This document shows, piece after piece, positions 52,627 through 62,774 of a stretch of DNA of 64,000 bases. The stretch comes from Devosia ginsengisoli (lineage in GTDB: Bacteria > Pseudomonadota > Alphaproteobacteria > Rhizobiales > Devosiaceae). The DNA is taken from NCBI RefSeq assembly GCF_024707105.1, contig NZ_JANQAJ010000011.1, positions 569,488 to 633,487 on the forward strand, read 5' to 3'. Under the pieces are notes generated by a model. That model saw only the letters and a list, made by a program, of their open reading frames with translations. It searched no databases and was not told the origin of the DNA. The first letter of the stretch is position 1, and each line of letters opens with the position of its first letter. The translations under genes were made by a program, and so were the position numbers.

Positions 52627-53370
52627 ATGCAAAGCCAGAAGAAGGTTGCCGTCATCACCGGGGGAAGCTCGGGCATCGGCAAGGCCGCGGCGCTCGGCCT
52701 GGCCGCGGCGGGATACGATGTCGCCATTTGCGGGCGGCGGGCCGATGCGCTGCAAACCGTGGCCGTCGAGACCAAGGGCTACTGGGCCGAATGCGACGTG
52801 ACCGATCCGACGGCGGTGGCGCATTTCTTCGCCGGGGTCAAAGAGCGCTATGGCCGGATCGACCTCGTCTTCAACAATGCGGGCCGCTTTGCACCGGCTG
52901 TTTCGTTCGGCGATCTCGATGTCGTCACCTGGCGGGAAATGGTCGATACCAATCTCAACGGCGCCTTCTATGTGGCGCGCGAAGCGTTCCGCGCCATGCG
53001 CGACCAGGCGCCACAGGGCGGGCGCATCATCAACAATGGTTCGATCTCGGCCTATGTGCCCCGGCCGGGCGCCGCCTCCTATACAGCGACCAAGCACGCC
53101 ATTACCGGGCTGACCAAGGCAATCTCGCTGGATGGCCGCGCCTTCGATATCGCCTGCGGGCAGATCGATATCGGCAATGCGGCCACCGACATGACCAGCC
53201 ACATGAATGCCGGCTCGCTGCAGGCCAATGGCACGATCATGCCGGAGCCAACCTTCGATGTGCGGCACGTCGTCGACGCACTGCTCTATATGGCCGGGCT
53301 GCCGCTATCGGCCAATGTGCAGTTCATGACGGTGATGGCAACGACCATGCCTTATATCGGCCGGGGCTAG
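52627..53370 (+). CDS. SDR-family oxidoreductase
   Basis: [46 protein letters not shown]. Confidence 0.93.
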   Translation: MQSQKKVAVITGGSSGIGKAAALGLAAAGYDVAICGRRADALQTVAVETKGYWAECDVTDPTAVAHFFAGVKERYGRIDLVFNNAGRFAPAVSFGDLDVVTWREMVDTNLNGAFYVAREAFRAMRDQAPQGGRIINNGSISAYVPRPGAASYTATKHAITGLTKAISLDGRAFDIACGQIDIGNAATDMTSHMNAGSLQANGTIMPEPTFDVRHVVDALLYMAGLPLSANVQFMTVMATTMPYIGRG

Positions 53371-54531
53371 TCAGGCGCGAAATACTTCCGCGCCGGCGAT
53401 CCAGGTGGCACGTACCTGCCGGGCATCCGACAGATGCACGAAACTGGCCACGGCGCCCGGCCGCAAATGGCCGAACTCGCCTTCGATGCCCATGGCCTCG
53501 GCCGGGTAGAGCGAGGCCATGCGCACAGCCTCCTCGAAGGGCAGGCCGATGCGGCTATGCATGAATTCCACGGCGTCGATCATGTCGAGATCGGCGCCGG
53601 CCAGCGTGCCGTCGGCCAGGCGCAGGGCGCCGTCGGCGCGGGTGATGGTGCGGCCGTTGAGTGTCAGCGTCTTGATGTCGGTGCCGGTCTGCGACATGGC
53701 ATCGGTGACGAGGAAGATGCGGCCCGGGCCGGATTTGGCGCGCAAGGCGATCCGGATCGCGTCGGGATGAACATGGATGCCGTCGGCAATGAGGCCGGCC
53801 GAAACGCCGTCGCCGGTCAGCACGGCGCCGACCACGCCGGGCTCGCGGTTACCCAACTGGCTCATGGCATTGAACAGATGCGTCGCCATGCTGGCGCCGG
53901 CGGCAAAGGCAGCGCCGGCCGTGGCCGCGTCGGCATCGGAATGGCCGATGCTGACGATGATCCCGGCATCGGCCAACGCCGCGACCTGGTCCGGTGTCAC
54001 GGTTTCGGCCGCCACCGTGCAGAGCAGGTTGGGCAGATCGGCGCGCGCCGCGATCAGGCGTGCCAGGTCCTCGTTATCCATCGGCCGGATCAGTGCGGGA
54101 TCGTGCGTACCCTTGCGGGCGAGCGACAGATGCGGCCCCTCCAGATGCAGGCCGATAAAGCCGGGCACACCCTGCTCCGCCGCCGCCTTGCCGGCGGCCA
54201 TGGCGGCGATATTGACCTTCACGGTATCGGTGATCAGCGTTGGCAGCAGCGCCGTCGTGCCGAATTGTGCATGGGCGGCGCAGATGGTGCGGATGGCGTC
54301 CACTGACGGATCGTTGTTGAACAGCACCCCGCCGCCGCCATTGACCTGCAGGTCGATGAAGCCGGGCACCAGCATGCCGCCCTCGAGCCGAACCCGCTCG
54401 GCATTGGCCGGAATCGCATCCGCGCCGGCAATGCCCGAGACATGGCCGAATTCCACCAGCAGCGCGGCGTCATCGTGCCAATGCTGCCCGTCGAAAATAC
54501 GAGCGCCCGTGATGGCGAGCAGGTCGCTCAT
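53371..54531 (-). CDS. nagA: N-acetylglucosamine-6-phosphate deacetylase
   Basis: VPGFIDLQVNGGGGVLFNND; GLHLEGPHLSLARKGTHDP; SIGHSDADAATAGAAF. Confidence 0.94.
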   Translation of the reverse strand: MSDLLAITGARIFDGQHWHDDAALLVEFGHVSGIAGADAIPANAERVRLEGGMLVPGFIDLQVNGGGGVLFNNDPSVDAIRTICAAHAQFGTTALLPTLITDTVKVNIAAMAAGKAAAEQGVPGFIGLHLEGPHLSLARKGTHDPALIRPMDNEDLARLIAARADLPNLLCTVAAETVTPDQVAALADAGIIVSIGHSDADAATAGAAFAAGASMATHLFNAMSQLGNREPGVVGAVLTGDGVSAGLIADGIHVHPDAIRIALRAKSGPGRIFLVTDAMSQTGTDIKTLTLNGRTITRADGALRLADGTLAGADLDMIDAVEFMHSRIGLPFEEAVRMASLYPAEAMGIEGEFGHLRPGAVASFVHLSDARQVRATWIAGAEVFRA

Positions 54532-55556
54532 ACCGTTTCCGTCACTTTCTTGAGGGCCGGCGGCACATCGGGGTTCAGCCCGCGATGGCGCGACAGCGTT
54601 TCGACAAAGCCATAGAAGGAGACGATGAGCGCCAGTGGGTCGGTGATCGGGTGGCCGGTGGCCGCGAAGGGCAATGCCTTTGCCGCGCCGGGCCGGTCGC
54701 CGGTGAGAAAGGCCAGTGCTCCCTGCCCGGCCAGCTTGTGCGCCATGTCAGCCACCGAGGCCTCGGCAGCGTCGCGCGCGGCCAGGCCCAGCACCGGATA
54801 GCCCGGCGTGACGATGGCGACCGGCCCGTGCATCACTTCGGCGGCGCTATAGGATTCGGCCTGGATATTGCAGGTTTCCTTGAATTTCAGTGCCGCTTCA
54901 TTGGCGATGGCAAAGCCCGGTCCACGGCCGAGCACATAGAGGGCATTATGGCCATCGAGCGCGCCCACCAGTTCGGACCAGTCGCATTCCACCGCCCTGC
55001 GCATGGATTCCGGCAGCGCATTGACGGCGGTATTGAGCGCCTCGTCGCCACTCCAGCGGGCGATGAGCGACAAGCCGGCCACGACGGAGGTCACGAAGGT
55101 CTTGGTGGCCGCGACCGACTTTTCCGGCCCGGCATGCAGGTCGATGGTGAAGTCGGATGCCTCGGCCAAAGGCGAGCCTGATGTATTGGTAATGGCAATG
55201 GTCGTCGCGCCCGAGCGGCGGGCCGACTGCGTCATGCCGACAATGTCCGGTGACTTGCCCGACTGCGAAATGGCGATGGTGGCGGCGCGGCCGAGCTTGA
55301 GATCCTTGCCATAGATCGAGGCGATGGACGGGCCGATCGAAGCCACCGGCAGGCCCAGGGTCAGCTCGATGGCATATTTGAGATAGGCGCAGGCATGATC
55401 GGACGAGCCGCGGGCAACCGTCGCCACCAGAGCCGGATCGCGCTCGCGCAAAGCCGCGGCAGCCGCATCGAGCCCCTTGCCAGACTGGTCGAGGAAATTG
55501 GCGACTACGCCGGGAATGGCCTCCACTTCCTGCCGCATATAGGTCTCGTTGCTCAC
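54528..55556 (-). CDS. SIS-domain sugar isomerase/deaminase (GlmS C-terminal-like; NagB-II candidate)
   Basis: MRQEVEAIPGVVANFLDQS; ARGSSDHACAYLKYAIE; ISQSGKSPDIVGMTQSARRSGA. Confidence 0.85.
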   Translation of the reverse strand: MSNETYMRQEVEAIPGVVANFLDQSGKGLDAAAAALRERDPALVATVARGSSDHACAYLKYAIELTLGLPVASIGPSIASIYGKDLKLGRAATIAISQSGKSPDIVGMTQSARRSGATTIAITNTSGSPLAEASDFTIDLHAGPEKSVAATKTFVTSVVAGLSLIARWSGDEALNTAVNALPESMRRAVECDWSELVGALDGHNALYVLGRGPGFAIANEAALKFKETCNIQAESYSAAEVMHGPVAIVTPGYPVLGLAARDAAEASVADMAHKLAGQGALAFLTGDRPGAAKALPFAATGHPITDPLALIVSFYGFVETLSRHRGLNPDVPPALKKVTETV

Positions 55557-56341
55557 GTCTTGCTGCCTCCGGGGGCTGGAGAATCGCCGATCCGCAGTTC
55601 GGCGACGAAGTCATAGGTGTCGCCCCGATAGATGGAGCGGGTGAATTCGATCACTCGCCCGGAGGCGAGGTAGGAGGTGCGCTCGATATTGAGCCCGGCC
55701 GAGCCGCCCGGCACCTGGAGCAGGTGCGCATCCTCATCGGCCAGGTTGGCGGCGCGGATGCGCTGGATGGCGCGGATGGGCCGGTTGCCGGATTTATCGA
55801 GATGCTTGTAGAGGCTGTCGCCGATGCTGGCCGGATCGGGCAGGATGCGTGAGGAGAGGCTCGCCCGCTCGATGGCCAGCGGCGTATCGCCGGTGAGGCG
55901 CAGGCGCGAAATGCGCGCCACCTGCTCGCCCGACGAAAGCCCCAGGATCACGGTTTCTTCCGGTGACGGCAGATAGAGCCCGCGATCGAGCCATTCGGCC
56001 CGTACCGCCATGCCGCGCCGCGCCATGTCCTCGGTGAAGGAGGTCAACTGCGACAGCGATTGCTCGACGCGCTGGGTCTGCGGCGCCACGAACGTCCCCG
56101 AACCATGGCGCTGCACCAGCACGCCATCCTTGACCAGTTGCAGCACGGCCTTGCGCACGGTCACGCGCGACACATCGACCTTGGTGGCGAGATCGCGTTC
56201 CGAGGGCAGCGCATCACCGGGATTGATGGCGCCGCTATGGATGGCATCCTCGATCCAGCGCTTGAGTTGCAGGTAGAGCGGGCCACCGGAGGGCAGCACG
56301 ACAGGGCCTTCGGCAAAGAAACTGTTCGACACGTCGGTCAC
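55553..56341 (-). CDS. GntR-family (HutC/UTRA) transcriptional regulator
   Basis: PLYLQLKRWIEDAIHSGAINPGDALPSERDLATKVDVSRVTVRKAVLQL. Confidence 0.92.
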   Translation of the reverse strand: MTDVSNSFFAEGPVVLPSGGPLYLQLKRWIEDAIHSGAINPGDALPSERDLATKVDVSRVTVRKAVLQLVKDGVLVQRHGSGTFVAPQTQRVEQSLSQLTSFTEDMARRGMAVRAEWLDRGLYLPSPEETVILGLSSGEQVARISRLRLTGDTPLAIERASLSSRILPDPASIGDSLYKHLDKSGNRPIRAIQRIRAANLADEDAHLLQVPGGSAGLNIERTSYLASGRVIEFTRSIYRGDTYDFVAELRIGDSPAPGGSKT

Positions 56342-56432
56342 TATTCCCCCCTCGCCTTGTGGCGCCCGTCATCGCGTTGCATATCACTAAAAATCCGTCG
56401 TTTGACCAGAAGCCCATCCTCCCGGCAATATG

Positions 56433-56449
56433 ATACCAATAAAATACCA
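56433..56449. promoter_or_regulatory. Candidate GntR operator half-sites ATACCA-N5-ATACCA
   Basis: Tandem ATACCA at 11-bp spacing in the gntR/murQ divergent region; inverted half-site TGGTAT at 56566-56571 near murQ. Confidence 0.45.
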
Positions 56450-56605
56450 TTTACCAAGCCCCAAATCGCGTTTCTGCACAATCGAGGCATGACGCTGGTG
56501 CAATTGGGGTTTTGGCAGCCAATCCACTAGCCGGACCACCCGATTCCGGTCGTCATGTAGACAAGTGGTATTTTTTTGGCATTATTGCGGCAAGTGGAGA
56601 CCGGT

Positions 56606-57502
56606 ATGAGCGCAACCCGAACCGAGATGACCCATGCCCGCGCCAGGGGCTTCGATACCCTGCCCCCGCAGGACGCGCTGGCGATTCTCGCGGCGGCGCA
56701 GGCCGAGGCCGCCGCCGCGGTGCAGCAGGCGGTGCCCGATATTGCCGCAGCGGCGCGGCTCGCCGCCGATTGCCTGCAGCGCGGCGGAAGGTTGGTCTAT
56801 GTGGCGGCCGGCAGTTCCGGGCTGATGGCACTGGCCGATGCGCTCGAACTGCCCGGCACCTATGGCCTGGCCCGCGACCGTATCAAGGTCCTGCTGGCCG
56901 GCGGCATTGCCGGCCTGACCGACATGGTGGGCGGCCCCGAAGATGATGCCGATGCGGCCCGTGCCGAGGTTGCGGCAGCCGATGTCGGCCCGGACGATTG
57001 CCTGATCGCCCTCACCGCCAGCGGCTATACGCCTTACCCCATGGCCGCCGTGGAGGCAGCCCGGGCAGCAGGCGCCAAAACCATCGGCATCAGCAACAAT
57101 AGTGGCGCGCCGCTATTCGATCGTGTCGACGTGGCCATCTGCCTGCCGACACCGCCCGAAGTCATTGCCGGCTCGACCCGCATGGGCGCGGGCACTGCAC
57201 AGAAGATCGCGCTCAACATGCTGTCCACCATGATGGCCATCCATCTCGGCCATGTGCATGACGGCTATATGGTCAATCTCATTGCCGACAATATGAAACT
57301 GCGCGGCCGGGCGAGGCGCATCGTCATGGCCGTAAGCCAAGTGTCGGAAGACCAGGCCGCCGACACGCTGGAACAGGCCGGCGGCGCGGTGAAGACCGCG
57401 ATATTGCTGGCGGCCGGAGCCGATGGCGTCGATGGCGCGGAACGCTTACTGACGGCGAATGCAGGCCGGCTGCGGCCAGCGCTGAAGGCGCTGGGGCGGT
57501 AA
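56606..57502 (+). CDS. murQ: N-acetylmuramic acid 6-phosphate etherase
   Basis: MSATRTEMTHARARGFDTLPPQDAL; GSSGLMALADALELPGTYG; PEVIAGSTRMGAGTAQKIALNMLST. Confidence 0.93.
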   Translation: MSATRTEMTHARARGFDTLPPQDALAILAAAQAEAAAAVQQAVPDIAAAARLAADCLQRGGRLVYVAAGSSGLMALADALELPGTYGLARDRIKVLLAGGIAGLTDMVGGPEDDADAARAEVAAADVGPDDCLIALTASGYTPYPMAAVEAARAAGAKTIGISNNSGAPLFDRVDVAICLPTPPEVIAGSTRMGAGTAQKIALNMLSTMMAIHLGHVHDGYMVNLIADNMKLRGRARRIVMAVSQVSEDQAADTLEQAGGAVKTAILLAAGADGVDGAERLLTANAGRLRPALKALGR

Positions 57503-57530
57503 TACTCCTCCCTTGCCCCACTCACAGATC

Positions 57531-57613
57531 GTCACCCTCGGGCTTGACCCGAGGGCTCTGCACTTGCAAAGCGTTCGGCAAGTGTAACGCCCTCGGGTCG
57601 AGCTCGAGGGTAA
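57531..57613. repeat. REP-like inverted repeat, third family (CCCTCGGGCTTGACCCGAGGG)
   Basis: GTCACCCTCGGGCTTGACCCGAGGGCTCTGC ... AACGCCCTCGGGTCGAGCTCGAGGGTAAC between convergent murQ and GH2 gene. Confidence 0.75.
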
Positions 57614-57635
57614 CGGCCGGTGGGCGTGGGCCGTC

Positions 57636-60058
57636 TTACTTCACCAACTGATTGGCACACCGAAACACCGGGCTCGCCCCCAGCGTCCCGGCATCCAGTT
57701 CCACCGCACAACTCACCCTGAACACCCTGCTCCCCCCCGGCAGCAGCGTCACCAGCATCTCGTCCACGCTGGCATCGGGGTGGATACGATCCGCAAACAG
57801 GCACAAGTCCTTCAGCAGGCTCCGCGCCGTCACCGTTACGAGCCAGTCCCCGCCATCGCGCACCACGGCGATATCGGCCCGCGCCTCGGGCAGGTCGAGC
57901 GCCACATCCTCGTTGAACCAGTAATGCGCCACGCTGTCATGCATGGTCGCCACCAGCATTTCCATGCGCGGATTATCAGGCGTCGCCACATCGGCCGGAA
58001 CGGCCAGCGCGGCGATATCCAGCCGGTCGGCGCAGAGCCGCCAATGCGTCCACTCCGCCAGCACCGTGCCGTCGAAGCGCACGCGCTTCACCGTCACCGG
58101 CCCGCGCCAGAACAAAGTCCGCTCGTTGACGGCGAAAACATGCAATTCATCGCCACGCTTCTGCATAGTCAGCAGATGCGGATGATAGGCGGCGCGCAGC
58201 GCATACCACAGCGGCTTGCGCCTGCCATAGCCGTCCACCGCGGCCCATGACGTCACCGGCCAGCAATCGTTCAACTGCCAGACGATGGCGCCCATATTGG
58301 TGCCGCGATGGCTGCGCCAATGCTCGATGCCGAAGCGGATGGCACGGGCCTGGTTGAGCTGGGTGGCATAGTGCCAGTCGTCCATATTCTCAGGCACCGG
58401 AAGGTGCCCGGTGAGGCCCCGCAACAGCTTGTCATTGCCGATGGTAGCCTTCTGGTGATGCCATACGCCCGGCGAGGTCGGCGTCATCGGCTCATCGTGG
58501 ACCGACTGGCTCAGCGTCGCCCAGGTGGGCGGCGCCTGCCAGCCGAATTCGGAGCAGAAGCGCGGCACACTATCGGCATAATGCTCGTAGCCGATGTCGT
58601 TCCACACGTCCCAGATATGCGAACAGCCATGCGCCGGGTCGTTGGGATGAATGTCCATCGACCCGGAATAGGGGCTACCCGCCCAATAGGGCCGGGTCGG
58701 ATCGAGTTCCGCCACCAGGCGCGGCAGCAGGTCGAGATAATAGCCAAGGCCCCAGCTCCGGCCTTCCAGCACGCCCTGCCAGCCCCAGTCGAACCAGCCC
58801 CAGATATTCTCGTTATTACCGTTCCACAGCACCAGCGAGGGATGGGGCATGAGGCGGACGATATTGTCGCGCGCCCGGCCTCGATCTCATCGGGCAGGTC
58901 ACCCTCTTCCGGATAGGCGGCGCAGGCGAACAAAAAGTCCTGCCACACCAGCATGCCCGCCGCGTCGCAGGCTTCGTAGAACGCGTCGGTCTCGTAGATG
59001 CCACCACCCCAGACGCGCAGCATGTTGATATTGGCTTGCTTGGCCTGGGCGATGCGGGCGGCATAGCGCTCGGGGGTCACCCGCGGCAGGAAGCAATCGT
59101 CGGGGATCCAGTTGGCGCCGCAGATATAGACGGGCACGTCATTGATGACGAAGGTGAAGGCGGTGCCTTTGTCGTCTTTCGACGTATCGAGCCGCAGCGA
59201 ACGGAAGCCGATTTTCCTGCGCCAGGAATCGGTTACGGCGCCGGCTTCATCCAGCACTTCGACGACAAGTTCGTAGAGCGGCTGGCTGCCCAGTCCATGC
59301 GGCCACCAGAGTGCCGGATTCGGCACGGTCAGATCGAGCACGTCGCCCACCGGTAGCTCGACGGTTACCCCAGCCACGCTAGCCCGCAGCGTTAGCCCCT
59401 CGCCCCCGTCCACATCCACATACGCCCGCACGCGACCATCCGCGCCTTCCAGCGTCACCTCGGGGCGCACGCTGGCAATGCGGGCCTTGCTCCAGCTTTC
59501 CAGCCGGATCGGCTTCCAGATGCCTGCCGTGACCAGTGTCGGGCCCCAGTCCCAGCCGAAATTGCACGCCATCTTGCGCATCAGATTGGCCGGACCGGGA
59601 TAGTTATTGGGTCGCGGCTCAAATTGGGCCGCCAGCGCCTCGCCGCGCGTCCAGGCAGACTCGAACAGGATCGTCAGCGTATTGGCGCCCGCCCGCAGCA
59701 GGCCGCTTATATCGAACCGGTATTCCCGGTTCATATTGGCCGTTTCCCCGACAATGGCGCCGTTGAGCACGATCTGCGCAAAGGTATCGAGCCCGGGACA
59801 GACCAGCTCGACATGCTCGGCGCCTTCGTCCTGCCACTCGAATTCCAGTTCATAGCGCCAGTCGCAGCGCCCCACCCAATCGACCCTTATCTCGTTGAGG
59901 TCGAGATAGGGGTCGGCGATTAACCGCGCCGCCAGCAGGTCGGTATGGACAGCGCCGGGCACGGTCGCCGGAATGGCGTCCGGCAGCGCCGGCGCGCCAT
60001 GCGGCCGGGCGCAGGTCAGGGTCCAGCCCTGGTCGAGGGTCCGTCGGGGAAGGGGCAT
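57636..60058 (-). pseudogene. Beta-mannosidase (GH2) with apparent frameshift
   Basis: ORF 58511-60058 (MPLPRRTLDQGWTLTCARP...VWGGGIYETDAFYEACDAAGMLVWQDFLFACAAYPEE) continues in ORF 57636-58850 (MPHPSLVLWNGNNENIWGWFDWGWQG); junction near 58874-58878. Confidence 0.85.
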
Positions 60059-60081
60059 TGCGGGCTTTCGCTATCGATGGG

Positions 60082-60402
60082 TCAGGCGATGTCGTCTTCG
60101 CCGGTCGTGCCGCCCTCGCCTTCCCAGGTCTGGATGCGCTTGACGGTCTGGCGCGGGAATTTCAGGCGCACGCCCGCACCCACCCCGCCCTGCTCGGGCA
60201 GGAAGACCACACCGGCCTCTTCCAGCGCCGCCCGGATGGCGCGCTGGCAATTGGCTTCGGGCTGCAGCGTTTCAGCCTCGAAGCGCTCGATTTCGCTGGC
60301 CGGCACATTGGTCGCCTCGGCCAGGCCTGAAATCGACCAGCCGACCAAGGCCCGGCCGGCGCGGCTTTGCGGCGCGGTGATGGGTGGCACTGGCTCGGTC
60401 AT
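60082..60402 (-). CDS. Small XRE/HTH-like protein
   Basis: RAGRALVGWSISGLAEATNVPASEIERFEAETLQPEANCQRAIRAALEEAGVVFL. Confidence 0.75.
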   Translation of the reverse strand: MTEPVPPITAPQSRAGRALVGWSISGLAEATNVPASEIERFEAETLQPEANCQRAIRAALEEAGVVFLPEQGGVGAGVRLKFPRQTVKRIQTWEGEGGTTGEDDIA

Positions 60403-60564
60403 GGCATGTCTCCTCGGGCTGGTTACAGCAAACATCCTCCGGGCGCGCCTGCCAAGCGGGGACATCGCCGCAGCACAAAAAAGATGAAAATCGACGCGGG
60501 CGTGTCGAAAGCCGGCCAGGTCGCTCGTCGCCCTGATGAAACTGCCCATCACGGAGGACTACAA

Positions 60565-61047
60565 ATGACCAACGCGCTTCCCACCCAGGATACCGACCGC
60601 GACCTCGTGCTGACCCGCCTGCTCAATGCCCCGCGCGACAAGGTATTTCAGTGCTGGACCCAGCCCGATCTCATCAAGCAGTGGTTTGCCCCCAAGCCCT
60701 GGACCACGCCCAAGGTCGAGATGGACCTGCGCCCCGGCGGCGGCAATGTTTTCACCATGGCCGACGAGAACGGCACCGAATATCCCAATGCCGGCCAGTA
60801 TCTGGAAATCGTGCCCAACGAGAAGCTGGTCTTCACCGATGCCTTTACCGGTGACTGGGCGCCCTCGGCCAAGCCCTTCTTCACCGCCATCCTGACCTTC
60901 GAGGATGCCGGCGAGGGCAAGACGCGTTACACCGCCGTCGCCCGCCACTGGACCGCCGAAGATGCCGCCGCCCACAAGCAGATGGGCTTTCACGAAGGCT
61001 GGGGCATGTGCGCCGCCCAGCTCGAAGAACTGGCCAGCCGCATCTGA
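60565..61047 (+). CDS. SRPBCC/AHSA1-domain protein
   Basis: LVLTRLLNAPRDKVFQCWTQPDLIKQWFAPKPWTTPKVEMDLRPGG. Confidence 0.92.
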   Translation: MTNALPTQDTDRDLVLTRLLNAPRDKVFQCWTQPDLIKQWFAPKPWTTPKVEMDLRPGGGNVFTMADENGTEYPNAGQYLEIVPNEKLVFTDAFTGDWAPSAKPFFTAILTFEDAGEGKTRYTAVARHWTAEDAAAHKQMGFHEGWGMCAAQLEELASRI

Positions 61048-61099
61048 GGGGCCAATCGGCGACTCATTCCGTCGCCCGCCCACTGATTCTTCCTCCAGC

Positions 61100-61123
61100 C
61101 GCCCCCGGACACCATCCGGGGGC
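61100..61123 (+). terminator. Hairpin terminator downstream of the SRPBCC gene
   Basis: GCCCCCGGA-CACCA-TCCGGGGGC. Confidence 0.45.
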
Positions 61124-61150
61124 GCTATCGTATCTGCGTACTGTCATAAT

Positions 61151-61174
61151 AGAACACCAATTCCATTACTGGAA
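61151..61174. promoter_or_regulatory. RpiR-type site array AGAA-CACCAA-TTCC-ATTACT-GGAA
   Basis: Same 10-bp-spaced AGAA/GGAA/TTCC arrangement as at 245-268. Confidence 0.4.
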
Positions 61175-61585
61175 CGACTTGTGCGCTTCATTCGAAACTG
61201 CCCCGCCGCCGCCCGAAACCATCCGACCGGGTCTCCCCGACACAAATTCTTCCGCGCCCATGCTTGCGTCGCGCTACGCCGAAACGCCGTGGCATGACGC
61301 CGCCGCAATATCGTGGCTCGTGCGGAGGCGGTGCCCTTCTTCCAAATTATATTCATTGAATTCAATACTATACGCCATGCAACCTGACGCACCACGCCGC
61401 GTCAGAATGCGGGTTTTGCGCGACTGTTACACGACTGTCGCAGAGCTGTGATTTCTACGCCCGGATCGTTGCGTCGTAGATCGGCGGGTTTCCGCTTGCA
61501 TAATTTTCCGACCGGTAGTTAGCTTCCGGCCAGGAGAGGTCGACGCAAGATCGATGAAACCTAAAGGCGGAACTGACCGCCTCGT

Positions 61586-61599
61586 GGAACATCCGTTCC
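61586..61599. promoter_or_regulatory. Putative IolR/RpiR operator GGAA-CATCCG-TTCC upstream of ABC transporter
   Basis: Exact GGAA-N6-TTCC, 27 bp upstream of the solute-binding protein ATG; shares GAACATCCGTTCCA with the iolG upstream site. Confidence 0.55.
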
Positions 61600-61625
61600 A
61601 AATGAACGGACTTTGGGAGATTACA

Positions 61626-62774
61626 ATGAAACGGCGTGATTTCATGCTTGCTGCCGGTACTGCTGCCGGCGCCCTGATGCTGCCCCGCATGTCCTTCGGT
61701 GCCGAAGGCGTCATCGACTGGTACACCAGCTCGGACAGCAACATTCTCGATTTCTGGACCAATACGGTGAAGCCGGCCTTCGAGGCGGCCAATCCGGGCC
61801 TGTCGATTAACCTGGTCGATGCTGGCGACGGCGCCGGCATCATCGCCATTGGCGAACGCGCCATTGCCGCCAAGCAGACCAATACCGACCCGCAGGCGGA
61901 CTTCTTCGAATCCGGTAATGCCCAGTTGCCGCTGGATGCCATCGATGCCGGCATCTACGTGAACATGAAGGAAGCCGGGCTCTCCAACTATTCCAAGGTC
62001 AACCCGCTGGCTTTCGACAGCGACTACAGCCTGCCCTATCGCGGCAGCCAGGTGCTGCTGGCTTATGACAGCACCAAGCTCGCCCCCGCCGACGCTCCCA
62101 AGACCTGGGACGATCTCGTCGCCTGGATCAAGGCCAATCCCGGCCAGTTCGTTTATAACCGTCCCGACAAGGGCGGTTCGGGCGGCAATTTCGTGCGCCG
62201 CGCCATCCACCAGGCCAACGGGCTCGATCCCGACAAGTTCACCGTGGACAACTATACCCAGGAATTCGGCGACGAAGCGCTGGGCAAGGCCTGGGAACTG
62301 CTGGCCGATATCGCGCCGTCGCTCTATGACAATGGTGCCTATTCGTCGGGCAATACCCAGTCCATCCAGTTGCTGGCTCAGGGCGTGGTGACCATGACCC
62401 CGGTCTGGTCGGACCAGATTCTCCAGGCCATCGATCAGGGCGTGCTGCCCGACACGACCGGCCTCGTCCAGCTCCAGGACCTGGCGCTGGTGGGCGGGTT
62501 TACCCGCAGCATCGTGCTGGAGAATGGCGCCAACCGCGATGCCGCCCTCAAGCTGGCGGACTTCATTCTGTCCGAAGACATCCAGAGCGCCGTTCTCACC
62601 GAACTCGGCGGCTTCCCCGGCGTATCGTGGGACTATATCGCGCCCGAACTGCGCGAGCGCTTTGCCGATATCGTGCCACAGACGATTCCGACTTTCCCGT
62701 CGGGCGCCTGGGAAGCCGCCATCAACGATGGCTGGTACCGCAACGTGGCTCCCAACGTCGATCGCAACTCGTGA
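61626..62774 (+). CDS. ABC transporter extracellular solute-binding protein (family 1 type)
   Basis: MKRRDFMLAAGTAAGALMLPRMSFGAEGVIDWYTSSDSNILDFW; Tat-like signal. Confidence 0.88.
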   Translation: MKRRDFMLAAGTAAGALMLPRMSFGAEGVIDWYTSSDSNILDFWTNTVKPAFEAANPGLSINLVDAGDGAGIIAIGERAIAAKQTNTDPQADFFESGNAQLPLDAIDAGIYVNMKEAGLSNYSKVNPLAFDSDYSLPYRGSQVLLAYDSTKLAPADAPKTWDDLVAWIKANPGQFVYNRPDKGGSGGNFVRRAIHQANGLDPDKFTVDNYTQEFGDEALGKAWELLADIAPSLYDNGAYSSGNTQSIQLLAQGVVTMTPVWSDQILQAIDQGVLPDTTGLVQLQDLALVGGFTRSIVLENGANRDAALKLADFILSEDIQSAVLTELGGFPGVSWDYIAPELRERFADIVPQTIPTFPSGAWEAAINDGWYRNVAPNVDRNS

